DNA of 28,440 nucleotides, from the NCBI GenBank assembly GCA_029882955.1, contig JAOUJX010000007.1, positions 1-28,440 of the forward strand. Reading direction: 5' to 3'. This document shows positions 1 to 7,087 of this stretch, in pieces. Position 1 is the first letter of the stretch. Each line of letters opens with the position of its first letter. Source of the DNA: Gammaproteobacteria bacterium. Lineage in GTDB: Bacteria > Pseudomonadota > Gammaproteobacteria > GCA-001735895. A program made the position numbers and the translations under genes. The notes beneath the pieces were generated by a model. The model made no database searches. It was not told where the DNA came from and saw nothing but the letters and a program-made list of their open reading frames with translations.

Positions 1-182
1 TCTTTTATTGTAGCCTGAGCCTGCTCGAGTTGTTGCTCAATTGAGAGTTCAGCATCCCCGGCTTCGGCTTCGACCGCCACCTCGGCATCGCTAGCCGATT
101 GTTTCATTTCTTCACTCACATCTGTCGGAACTTCTTCCACAGTGTCTTCGGTTTCTTCTATCTGAGATGTTTCAGACGACAT
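1..182 (-). CDS. grpE: GrpE nucleotide exchange factor (5' end only)
   Basis: Only the first 60 codons lie in the window; the gene runs off the left edge. The ATG is at 182-180. The translated part starts MSSETSQIEETEDTVEEV and is very acidic, then turns into a Glu/Gln-rich stretch (SIEQQLEQAQATIK) that looks like the start of the long GrpE dimerisation helix. GrpE is the ADP/ATP exchange factor for DnaK. The disordered acidic N-terminus followed by a coiled coil is typical of GrpE, and a position just downstream of hrcA on the same strand is the usual hrcA-grpE-dnaK order. The identity rests on composition plus context, because the conserved GrpE core is outside the window. Confidence 0.85.
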   Translation of the reverse strand, partial: MSSETSQIEETEDTVEEVPTDVSEEMKQSASDAEVAVEAEAGDAELSIEQQLEQAQATIK

Positions 183-243
183 AATTAACTCCAATGCACC
201 TTTTTTCTATTCGTAAAATTGCCTGCTTATAAATTCTTCTTCG

Positions 244-272
244 GTTATAAAAACAGACTCACCACCGAACAA
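244..272 (-). promoter_or_regulatory. Candidate sigma70-type promoter for grpE
   Basis: On the minus strand the hrcA-grpE gap contains TTGTTC, 17 bases, then TATAAC, ending about 60 bases before the grpE ATG. Both hexamers are close to consensus and the spacing is ideal. It suggests that grpE has its own start in addition to read-through from hrcA. I did not find a convincing sigma32 promoter or a CIRCE element in this gap. Confidence 0.4.
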
Positions 273-298
273 GAATTCTGTGCGCTACAATGTATGGA

Positions 299-1333
299 TT
301 ATTTTTGAGTATTCAAGGCAGAACTTAACAATTTTGCTGTGACATCAACGACAGGAATCACCTGTTCATAAGCGATTCGGGTCGGGCCTATTACGCCGAG
401 TACTCCGACAATTTTGCCATTGATCTGATAAGGAGCGCCGACGACACTACAGTCACTCAGAACAGAATAACCCGATTCACTGCCAATAAATATTTCGACA
501 CCGTCCGCCGCAGTACAACCGTCGAGCAAATGAAGCAAATCTTTTTTCTGATTAAATACGCTAAATATATCACGTAACTTATTGATATCAGAAAGCTCCG
601 CGTATTCGAGCAGATTACTTTCGCCACTGGTTAACAACTCGTCGCTATCATTGCAGACGTCGTCCATCGCTTTTAATACCGATTCCATCATGCTGTTAAC
701 ACTGCTTTTTAGCTCCGACATTTCCTCCAGGATTAACTGCCGGGCAGCATAAAAATCCTGCCCGATTAAATATTGACCCAGGGTTTGAGTGGCCTGTTTT
801 AGCTCCGCATCGCTATAGTTTTTATCAACCTGAATCACTTTGTTATGCACCTCATCCTGATTCACCACCAAAATGACCAGAATGCGTTTTTCGCTCAGGC
901 GCATGAATTCAATGTGCCGAACTTCGGCTGATGTCGAATGAGTCATGCTTACCACGCCGGTTAAGTGAGTAATACTCGAGAGGATATCGCTGGCACTTTT
1001 GATCAGGCTGGAGGAGGTTTTATCAGTACTAAAGCTGTTAGTTATCTGCTTCCTGGCCTGCTGATCGATATCAGCCACTTCGAGCAAACTATCAATAAAG
1101 AAGCGATAACCCGCCTGCGTCGGTATGCGTCCCGCCGAAGTATGAGGGGAATCCACAAGACCCAGGTTTTCAAGTTTGGACATGATATTGCGAATAGTCG
1201 CGGAACTGACGTCAAGACCGGACAGTTGCGCCAGGTTCTTTGAACCTACCGGTTGAGCATCTTGCGTATACATGTTGATTAGCTGTTTTAATAACAGCTG
1301 GGCACGTTCATCAAGGTCGTATGTTTCGCTCAT
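299..1333 (-). CDS. hrcA: Heat-inducible transcription repressor HrcA
   Basis: This 344-residue protein matches the usual length of HrcA, the repressor of groESL/dnaK-type heat-shock operons that binds CIRCE inverted repeats and needs GroEL for activity. Residues 8-75 form the winged-helix DNA-binding part, with the family pattern around SSATIRNIMSKLENLGL and SAGRIPTQAGYRFF. The rest is the GAF-like dimerisation region, including GSESGYSVLSDCSVVGAPY and GVLGVIGPTRIAYEQVIPVV. The start is an ATG at 1333-1331 without a clear Shine-Dalgarno. It lies upstream of grpE on the same strand with a 116-base gap. HrcA is absent from E. coli but common in other gammaproteobacteria. No CIRCE is visible beside hrcA or grpE, so its targets are probably elsewhere (inference). 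Confidence 0.95.
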   Translation of the reverse strand: MSETYDLDERAQLLLKQLINMYTQDAQPVGSKNLAQLSGLDVSSATIRNIMSKLENLGLVDSPHTSAGRIPTQAGYRFFIDSLLEVADIDQQARKQITNSFSTDKTSSSLIKSASDILSSITHLTGVVSMTHSTSAEVRHIEFMRLSEKRILVILVVNQDEVHNKVIQVDKNYSDAELKQATQTLGQYLIGQDFYAARQLILEEMSELKSSVNSMMESVLKAMDDVCNDSDELLTSGESNLLEYAELSDINKLRDIFSVFNQKKDLLHLLDGCTAADGVEIFIGSESGYSVLSDCSVVGAPYQINGKIVGVLGVIGPTRIAYEQVIPVVDVTAKLLSSALNTQK

Positions 1334-1373
1334 CGGGTCTGGTATATTGCGGTATGGGTCTAAAGACTGATAA

Positions 1374-1402
1374 ATTGTAGCTTCATGTCACATATCTGCC
1401 TA
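1374..1402 (-). promoter_or_regulatory. Candidate promoter for hrcA, with a 10-bp palindrome
   Basis: On the minus strand TAGGCA, 17 bases, then TACAAT precede the hrcA start by about 40 bases. The -35 element overlaps a perfect palindrome, TGCCTAGGCA, at 1397-1406. The hrcA-nadK gap is 129 bases and must also hold the nadK promoter, which I could not place confidently. Confidence 0.3.
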
Positions 1403-1462
1403 GGCAAAATTTTATATTCTCTGTTTTAAAATTACAGACTTTAAATCGAGTAAGCGTAGTTA

Positions 1463-2332
1463 ATGCAAACCACATTTAAAACCATTGGCCTCGTCGTACG
1501 TAAAGACGTGCAATCGCACCTGGAAACGATACAGCAGGTGACTTCGATTCTAGAAGATCAGGCCGATATTCTAATTCATTACCTTGACCTGGATTTACCC
1601 GTTTCAAACTTACCCGGCGTTCCTATCAATGACCTCGTCGATAGCGCCGACCTTGTCATTTCTCTTGGTGGCGATGGTACTCTATTGACCGCCGCCAGAG
1701 CACTGGTTGATAGAAACATACCATTACTCGGGATTAATCTGGGCCGACTCGGTTTTCTCGCAGATGTTTCGATAAAAGAGGTTGAACAGCATTTAAAAGA
1801 TGTACTGGAAGGCAAATACCGGGTCGAAAAACGTTTTTTTATCGAAGGCGAATTTTTTCATCAGGACAAGCTGGTTTCCAGCAGTATCGCCCTCAATGAC
1901 ATTATCGTGCATAGTCACGAATCACTGAGCATGATCGAATACGAAGTTTACAGTAATGGTAATTTAATCCATCAACAACGCGCCGATGGAGTGATAGTGA
2001 CCACACCCACCGGCTCAACCGCCTACGCGCTCTCTGGCGGGGGGCCTATCATGCACCCTTCGCTTGAAACCCTGGCCATCGTACCCATCTGTCCGCATAC
2101 TTTGAGTAATCGTCCTATCGTGGTACCGGCTGATCATAAGATCGAAATCAGTCTGACTAAAGACGATAATCTGGCTCAGCTCAACTATGATGGCCAGGCA
2201 GGCTCGGTGATGAATTCGGCCAATAAAGTCCAAATCACTCGATGTGCCCGGCCACTGACCCTGTTACATCCAGAAAACTATGATTATTTTCAAATTCTGC
2301 GTGCAAAACTTTACTGGAGCACGAATTACTAA
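1463..2332 (+). CDS. nadK: NAD kinase
   Basis: NAD kinase phosphorylates NAD+ to NADP+ with ATP in the cytoplasm. The 289-residue protein has the family's usual length. It shows the diagnostic GGDGT at residues 69-73, the NLGRLGFL segment at 92-99, the ND pair at 145-146 (NE/D motif) and the conserved block at 174-195 with TPTGSTAYALSGGGP. It diverges from hrcA. Its TAA stop shares one base with the ATG of recN (TAATG), so the two are probably translationally coupled. The nadK-recN pair next to grpE is the same order as in E. coli. The start codon is ATG with only a weak upstream purine stretch. Confidence 0.97.
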   Translation: MQTTFKTIGLVVRKDVQSHLETIQQVTSILEDQADILIHYLDLDLPVSNLPGVPINDLVDSADLVISLGGDGTLLTAARALVDRNIPLLGINLGRLGFLADVSIKEVEQHLKDVLEGKYRVEKRFFIEGEFFHQDKLVSSSIALNDIIVHSHESLSMIEYEVYSNGNLIHQQRADGVIVTTPTGSTAYALSGGGPIMHPSLETLAIVPICPHTLSNRPIVVPADHKIEISLTKDDNLAQLNYDGQAGSVMNSANKVQITRCARPLTLLHPENYDYFQILRAKLYWSTNY

Positions 2333-4008
2333 TGCTGGAATCGATTCAAATTAAAAACTTCGCCATTATCGAAGCCTTACAACTGGAGTTCGATCAGGGT
2401 ATGACGGCACTCACCGGAGAAACCGGTGCCGGCAAGTCGATTTTACTGGACGCGATAAAACTTATTTCGGGTGATCGGGCCGATAGCGACAGCATTAAAA
2501 GTGGAGAGGATAAGGCAGAAATCAGTGTTTGTTTTGATATTAACGGACAGGATCAAGCTGGCCGTTGGCTGGAGGCTAACGAGCTGAACAGCGATGGCGA
2601 ATGCATAATCCGCCGCGTGCTCTACACCAACGGTCGTAGTAAGGCTTTTATCAACGGCTATACTGCTCCTCTTTCACAGCTCAGGGAACTAGCAGAGTTA
2701 CTGGTCGATATTCATGGCCAACACGAGCATCAGTCATTACAGAAACCGCTTGTACAGCAGCAATTACTCGATGCTTATTCAGGCAATTCCGGCTTGTTAT
2801 CAACCGTAGCAACAAAATTTAAAACCTGGCGTGAATTGAAACAGCAGTTTGAACAGGCCAAAAGCGGCTCACAGGAACGTGAACAGCGTGTCGACTTACT
2901 CCAACTCTACTGCCGGGAGCTCAATGAGCTTAACCTGTCGACGGGAGAAATTGATCAGCTTCAGGAAGATTACAAACGGCTATCCAATGCCGGTCAACTG
3001 CTGGAAACTTCGGGCCAGGTTCTCGGCCTGCTTTACGATAACGAAGAGACTACCGCTCAAAGCCTGTTAAGCAACTGTCAAAAAGCACTGGCTGACCAAT
3101 TACTGGTCGACCCCGGGCTCAGCAGTAGCCATGAGCTGATCAATAGCGCCCTGATTCAAATACAGGAAGCCAGCGACGAACTAAGGGCTTACCAGGACTC
3201 GATCGACCTCGATACAGAACAGCTCGATCATCTCAATCAACGTATCGCCAGTGTGCAGACACTAGCGCGTAAGCACCACGTCCAGGCCGACGATCTGGCG
3301 GCGTTAACGGTCACCTTGAATAAAGAGCTTGAGGATTTGCAGAGCAGCGAACACGACGTGGACAGCATTAGCAAAGCGCTTGATCAGGCCAGTCAGGAAT
3401 ATTTGCAAGCCGCCACTACCCTGTCGACCCAGCGAAAATCGACCGCGCTGTCGTTGTCCAGGCAAATTACCAATGTAATGCAAGAACTAGGCATGCAGGG
3501 CGGAGAGTTTTTAGTGCAGGTAGACGCCCGGGAAGGCGAATCCAGTTTCCGCCAGTCGGGCATCGATCAGGTGGTTTATCTAGTCAGTGCTAATCCCGGT
3601 CAACCACCAAAACCTCTGAACAAGGTTGCATCCGGTGGCGAATTATCACGAATTAGCCTGGCGATACAGGTTATTTTAAGCGAATCATCATTAATCCCGA
3701 CTTTGATTTTTGATGAAGTCGATAGTGGTGTCGGTGGCGGAATCGCCGAAATAGTCGGCAACAAGTTGCACCAGCTTGGCGATAATCGGCAGGTATTTTG
3801 TGTTACCCACCTACCACAGGTGGCGTCGCAGGCGCACCATCATTTTCGCGTAGAGAAAAGCAAAACAGCTGACAACACAACGACCGAAGTGATTGCCCTG
3901 TCAGAGTCGGAGAGACTCGAAGAAGTCGCGAGAATGCTTGGTGGTGTCACCATTACCGACCAAACTCGAGCGCATGCCAGCGAAATGATTAGTCGGCGTC
4001 AGGCCTGA
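2332..4008 (+). CDS. recN: DNA repair protein RecN
   Basis: RecN is an SMC-like ATPase of double-strand-break repair. The 558 residues fit the family (about 553 in E. coli). The Walker A motif GETGAGKS is at 29-36. A long polar, Gln/Glu/Leu-rich centre (about 160-380) fits the coiled coil. The C-terminal ATPase half carries the ABC signature ASGGELSR and the Walker B stretch LIFDEVDSGVGG, followed by VTHLPQVA. It overlaps nadK by one base. Its TGA stop at 4006-4008 directly abuts the stop of convergent fur at 4009, leaving no spacer. No LexA box could be assigned, since the start lies inside the nadK end. Confidence 0.97.
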   Translation: MLESIQIKNFAIIEALQLEFDQGMTALTGETGAGKSILLDAIKLISGDRADSDSIKSGEDKAEISVCFDINGQDQAGRWLEANELNSDGECIIRRVLYTNGRSKAFINGYTAPLSQLRELAELLVDIHGQHEHQSLQKPLVQQQLLDAYSGNSGLLSTVATKFKTWRELKQQFEQAKSGSQEREQRVDLLQLYCRELNELNLSTGEIDQLQEDYKRLSNAGQLLETSGQVLGLLYDNEETTAQSLLSNCQKALADQLLVDPGLSSSHELINSALIQIQEASDELRAYQDSIDLDTEQLDHLNQRIASVQTLARKHHVQADDLAALTVTLNKELEDLQSSEHDVDSISKALDQASQEYLQAATTLSTQRKSTALSLSRQITNVMQELGMQGGEFLVQVDAREGESSFRQSGIDQVVYLVSANPGQPPKPLNKVASGGELSRISLAIQVILSESSLIPTLIFDEVDSGVGGGIAEIVGNKLHQLGDNRQVFCVTHLPQVASQAHHHFRVEKSKTADNTTTEVIALSESERLEEVARMLGGVTITDQTRAHASEMISRRQA

Positions 4009-4413
4009 TTATTCTTTATTGAAGTGCCCGTAAAGCACCATGGTGTGCTCGGTAATTTTAAAATTATATTTATCGGCGATTTCTTTCTGGCGCTTTTCAA
4101 TGACTTCGTCGTAAAACTCCATCACCTGGCCGGTTTCGATATCAACCAGGTGATCGTGATGTTCGCCATCGTTCACTTCAAAGACCGCATGACCACCTTC
4201 AAAATGATGCCGGGTAACTAATCCGGCAGTTTCGAACTGAGTCAGTACACGATAAACCGTCGCCAGAGCGATCTCTTCGCCCGAGTCGAGTAAGTTTTTA
4301 TAGATATCTTCAGCTTTTAAATGTCTGTCTTCAGAATTTTCGAGTAGTTCGAGAATTTTCAACCTGGGCAGCGTTACTTTCAGTCCGGCATTTTTAATAT
4401 CGGATGTTTCCAC
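4009..4413 (-). CDS. fur: Ferric uptake regulator Fur
   Basis: Fur is a metal-dependent repressor of iron uptake. This 134-residue protein has the winged helix in residues 1-75 (LPRLKILELLE, ALATVYRVLTQFETAGLV) and the metal/dimer domain with EHHDH at 84-88. H31, E79, H86 and H88, and E104 line up with the two conserved metal sites. The CxxC of enterobacterial Fur just after HHDH is replaced by VDIET, as in Pseudomonas Fur, so the structural Cys4 zinc site is absent. The start is GTG at 4413-4411 with a GGAG about 10 bases upstream. It is convergent with recN and divergent from bamE, as in pseudomonads. Zur or PerR is less likely given the HHDH context and genome position. Confidence 0.95.
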   Translation of the reverse strand: METSDIKNAGLKVTLPRLKILELLENSEDRHLKAEDIYKNLLDSGEEIALATVYRVLTQFETAGLVTRHHFEGGHAVFEVNDGEHHDHLVDIETGQVMEFYDEVIEKRQKEIADKYNFKITEHTMVLYGHFNKE

Positions 4414-4433
4414 TAATTATTAACTCCAGCTAA

Positions 4434-4462
4434 TTGCAGCATTATGAACAGGTCAGTATCAT
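4434..4462 (+). promoter_or_regulatory. Candidate promoter for bamE
   Basis: TTGCAG, 17 bases, TATCAT, giving a start site near 4469. This places the longer possible bamE start (4444) inside the promoter and supports translation from the ATG at 4492. Confidence 0.4.
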
Positions 4463-4491
4463 TGCGCTCTTTATCGTTATGCTGTGACCCT

Positions 4492-4824
4492 ATGAAATCA
4501 CGTCTGTTCGTAATCGCGACTCTGTTAACGGCCATTGTAGCATCCTCCGGATGCGTATATCGAATGGATATTTTGCAGGGAAACCGAATTAGCGCCGAAA
4601 CCATCGATCAGCTTGAATTAAGCATGTCTCGCCGACAGGTCGAATTCTTATTGGGTAAACCGGCGATTGTCGATCTCTACCACCCCGATACCTGGTACTA
4701 TGTTTACTACGTCCGATCTGGTGATGATTTTAGTAAAACCAGAAAATCGATGAAGCTTCAATTCGAAAACGATTTATTAACCGAGATCACAGGTGACCGT
4801 GATCTTAGTAACCCGGACAGCTAG
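4492..4824 (+). CDS. bamE: Outer membrane assembly lipoprotein BamE
   Basis: BamE (SmpA/OmlA) is the small lipoprotein of the BAM complex that inserts beta-barrel proteins into the outer membrane. The ATG at 4492 gives 110 residues. A signal peptide with a hydrophobic core (LFVIATLLTAIVASSG) leads to lipobox Cys21, followed by the family pattern CVYRMDILQGN and the SmpA fold segment with LSMSRRQVEFLLGKP and DTWYYVYYVR. An in-frame ATG at 4444 would add 16 residues that spoil the signal peptide and overlap the promoter. The gene diverges from fur. Its TAG stop and that of convergent rnfH overlap in a single CTAG. Confidence 0.93.
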   Translation: MKSRLFVIATLLTAIVASSGCVYRMDILQGNRISAETIDQLELSMSRRQVEFLLGKPAIVDLYHPDTWYYVYYVRSGDDFSKTRKSMKLQFENDLLTEITGDRDLSNPDS

Positions 4825-5138
4825 TCTTCGGCTTTTCCACCACCCTTTTTAGTCTTCAAACCTTGCGCGGCTCTTTGTCGACGAACCTCTTTCGGGTCGG
4901 CAATAAGCGGCCGGTAAATTTCGATACGATCGCCTTCTACCAGTTCGTAAGTCGGCGAGACAGCTTTACCGAATACACCAAGTTCGCAATTCTCTAAATC
5001 AATTTCAGGGAAATAATCGGCTATATTAGATAGTTTTACGGCCTCTCTTACCGATGTGTCCTGCTCGACCTCACATTCAACAATTTTTTGCCTGTCAGGC
5101 GTTGCGTAAGCAATTTCTATCATCATGGTATCTGTCAT
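4821..5138 (-). CDS. rnfH: RnfH/RatB family ubiquitin-like protein
   Basis: This is a small beta-grasp protein of the RnfH (UPF0125) family, which conventionally accompanies ratA. Its molecular role is not well established. The chosen ATG at 5138 gives 105 residues and overlaps the ratA stop as ATGA, a classic coupled junction. The extended in-frame start at 5168 would lie inside ratA. Visible features are the N-terminal strand IEIAYATPDRQKIVECEV and the conserved EIYRPLIADPKEVRRQRAA, ending in a basic Lys/Gly-rich tail. It is the last gene of the transporter-ratA-rnfH minus-strand run and stops against bamE. Confidence 0.88.
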   Translation of the reverse strand: MTDTMMIEIAYATPDRQKIVECEVEQDTSVREAVKLSNIADYFPEIDLENCELGVFGKAVSPTYELVEGDRIEIYRPLIADPKEVRRQRAAQGLKTKKGGGKAED

Positions 5139-5569
5139 TTTTCGTTTAAGTCCTGAACCCGTGCGCAAAAAGAGTCGACCATGGTATTCGCTATTTGTGA
5201 AAATATCGGTGTGAGTAACTTCGAAGTCAATCCACTGGAAAATTCGAACTCAAGGTCCAGCGAAATTTTCGAGGACTCGCTATCCAGTGACTCAAACCGC
5301 CAGGCACCCCGCAACTTTTTAAATGGCCCGTCGATCAGCTCCATTTTAATTTCGCTATGCGGATTTAAACGGTTTCGGGTTGAGAACCAGTGATTCAATG
5401 GCCCTTTCTTCATGAGCACAGCAGCCTCCATAGAATCATCAGTTTCACTCATCACTCTCGAGCCACCACACCAGGGCAGAAACTCGGGGTAGGCAGCCAC
5501 ATCATTAACGATTTGATACATGATTTTTGAGGAATAAGGCATTAATGCGCTACGTTGAATTACAGGCAC
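5135..5569 (-). CDS. ratA: RatA-type START-domain protein (Coq10 family)
   Basis: 144 residues, the same length as E. coli RatA, which has been described as a toxin-like inhibitor of 70S association; its START/Coq10 fold suggests hydrophobic ligand binding. It starts with GTG at 5569-5567. The N-terminus MPVIQRSALMPYSSKIMYQ lines up with the RatA N-terminus, which supports that start over the internal ATG. Other conserved parts are YPEFLPWC, DGPFKKLRGAW and the C-terminal amphipathic helix. It overlaps rnfH by 4 bases and starts 3 bases after the transporter stop. The usual neighbour smpB is not adjacent here. Confidence 0.9.
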   Translation of the reverse strand: MPVIQRSALMPYSSKIMYQIVNDVAAYPEFLPWCGGSRVMSETDDSMEAAVLMKKGPLNHWFSTRNRLNPHSEIKMELIDGPFKKLRGAWRFESLDSESSKISLDLEFEFSSGLTSKLLTPIFSQIANTMVDSFCARVQDLNEK

Positions 5570-5572
5570 CGC

Positions 5573-6970
5573 TTAAAAAATCCCTATCGCCTTCAGGAAA
5601 ACCACCAGTAGTAGAACAGGCGTGATATACCGCACCAGATAATTCCAGACTTCGAACCAGTGCCGCCCGGGCAAGTCCAGTTCTTTAAAACTCAGTTCAC
5701 GAGGAATAACCCAGGCCACAAACAGGCACAGAAACAGGGCTACAAATGGCTGAATCAAATGACTGGAGAGAAAAACCAGGACATCATGAAAACCAGCATT
5801 ATTAACCAGCCGCACCGCCTCATCACCGAAAAACAGAGCTATGGTAAAGCCATCATCCTGCCAGATGCTATAGGAGAGTACGGTGCCAATACCAAGCAAC
5901 CAAACCAGCAGAACGACAATTAATGTAGATTTTAAACGCGAATAATTAAACTGTCTTTGCAGGTAGCCAACGGGACTTTCCATCAATGCTACCGAAGTCG
6001 TCAAAGCGGCTATCACTAGCAGGAGAAAGAATATGGAGCCGAAAACCCGACCATATTCGAGCTGTCCGAAAACTACCGGTAATATCCTGAAGGCAAACTG
6101 ATTTTCCGCACCAACCACGACACCGGATGAGAAGATCAATGCATTGACAGCCAGACCGATCAAAACGGCAAATAGAAAGTCGACAGTAATCACCAGCCCG
6201 GCCGAGTAACCAATCGACATACCCACTGGCAAATAGCGTCCAAAAGCCATCATCACACCTATGCCCAGCGTCAGGGTGTAAAAAGCTCGTTGCAAAGCAA
6301 GCAATACCGTTTCTGAATCGATTGAAAGAACATCGATGTAAAGAAAATATTCGACGCTCTGTATAAAGCCTGCTGAAAAAATAGTCACAACGAGGGATAT
6401 CATGAGCAGTAGCAGCATAGCTGGCACCAGCAGCATCGACAGCTTCTGCAGACCAAGTTTCGCAGGCTGCGAGACAATAGATACCAGTAAAATAACAAAC
6501 AGCGTATGCCAGAGTGTCATGCGTTCGCTATCAACAATAAATTCGTCAAATGCAATCGCTGCACTTTCAACGCTAATTTCGTTATAGATACCAAATGCCG
6601 ATTTGACAAAGTAAGCGATCGACCATCCGGCAATAACGCTAAAGGTGGAGACTATTAATAAAGCCGCCACAACCGAAATGAATCCCACAGATTTCCAGTA
6701 AACCGATCCCCGGTACTGCCTGGCAAGACTTTCAAAACAATGAGTTGGATCGGTACGCGAGATACGACCCAGCATAAGTTCGCTCATCATCAATGGCAAA
6801 CCCAGCAGAAACAGAAAAGCCAGATAGAAAATAAGAAAAGCACCACCACCGTTTTGCCCGGCCAGCGTTGGAAAAGTCAGGAAATCGTTTAGACTCAACG
6901 TGGCACCCGCAGAAACGACCACAAATGCGGTTTGCGAACGCCAGTAAAAGCCATTTGTCGTTTCGGTCAT
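5573..6970 (-). CDS. Neurotransmitter:sodium symporter (NSS/SNF) family transporter, divergent
   Basis: This is a polytopic inner-membrane protein of the LeuT-type NSS family, which normally imports amino acids with Na+. I chose the ATG at 6970 (465 residues) over the TTG at 7009; neither has a good Shine-Dalgarno. About 11 membrane segments are visible, as in bacterial NSS proteins. Family hallmarks are NGGGAFLIFYLAFLFLLGLPLM (TM2 region), AFYTLTLGIGVMMAF (TM6) and AALTTSVALMES (TM8). The TM1 loop is unusual: where NSS proteins have AVGLGN-x-WRFP, this one reads TLSLNDFLTFP, changing residues that in LeuT contact Na+ and substrate, and the gate Arg. The substrate is therefore unknown. It lies 3 bases upstream of ratA and diverges from the sulfatase gene. 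Confidence 0.85.
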   Translation of the reverse strand: MTETTNGFYWRSQTAFVVVSAGATLSLNDFLTFPTLAGQNGGGAFLIFYLAFLFLLGLPLMMSELMLGRISRTDPTHCFESLARQYRGSVYWKSVGFISVVAALLIVSTFSVIAGWSIAYFVKSAFGIYNEISVESAAIAFDEFIVDSERMTLWHTLFVILLVSIVSQPAKLGLQKLSMLLVPAMLLLLMISLVVTIFSAGFIQSVEYFLYIDVLSIDSETVLLALQRAFYTLTLGIGVMMAFGRYLPVGMSIGYSAGLVITVDFLFAVLIGLAVNALIFSSGVVVGAENQFAFRILPVVFGQLEYGRVFGSIFFLLLVIAALTTSVALMESPVGYLQRQFNYSRLKSTLIVVLLVWLLGIGTVLSYSIWQDDGFTIALFFGDEAVRLVNNAGFHDVLVFLSSHLIQPFVALFLCLFVAWVIPRELSFKELDLPGRHWFEVWNYLVRYITPVLLLVVFLKAIGIF

Positions 6971-7070
6971 TAGTGAAACAGGTGGTGAACGGTCGGTTAT
7001 TATCCTCAAGTTAGTTAGAGGTGTAAATGATAAGTATCTGATAAATAAGAAACCAGTACGAATATTTCGA

Positions 7071-7076
7071 TATAAT
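7071..7076 (+). promoter_or_regulatory. Perfect -10 hexamer close to the sulfatase start
   Basis: TATAAT at 7071-7076 has no good -35 at the usual distance. A start site near 7083 would leave a leader of only about 5 bases before the ATG at 7088. Alternatively, translation starts at the in-frame GTG at 7106, which has GGAA about 7 bases upstream. Confidence 0.35.
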
Positions 7077-7087
7077 GTGGCCGGTTT

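Noticed and set aside
4444..4491. Longer BamE start at 4444
   Set aside because: It falls within the candidate promoter and puts 16 polar residues before the lipoprotein signal peptide.
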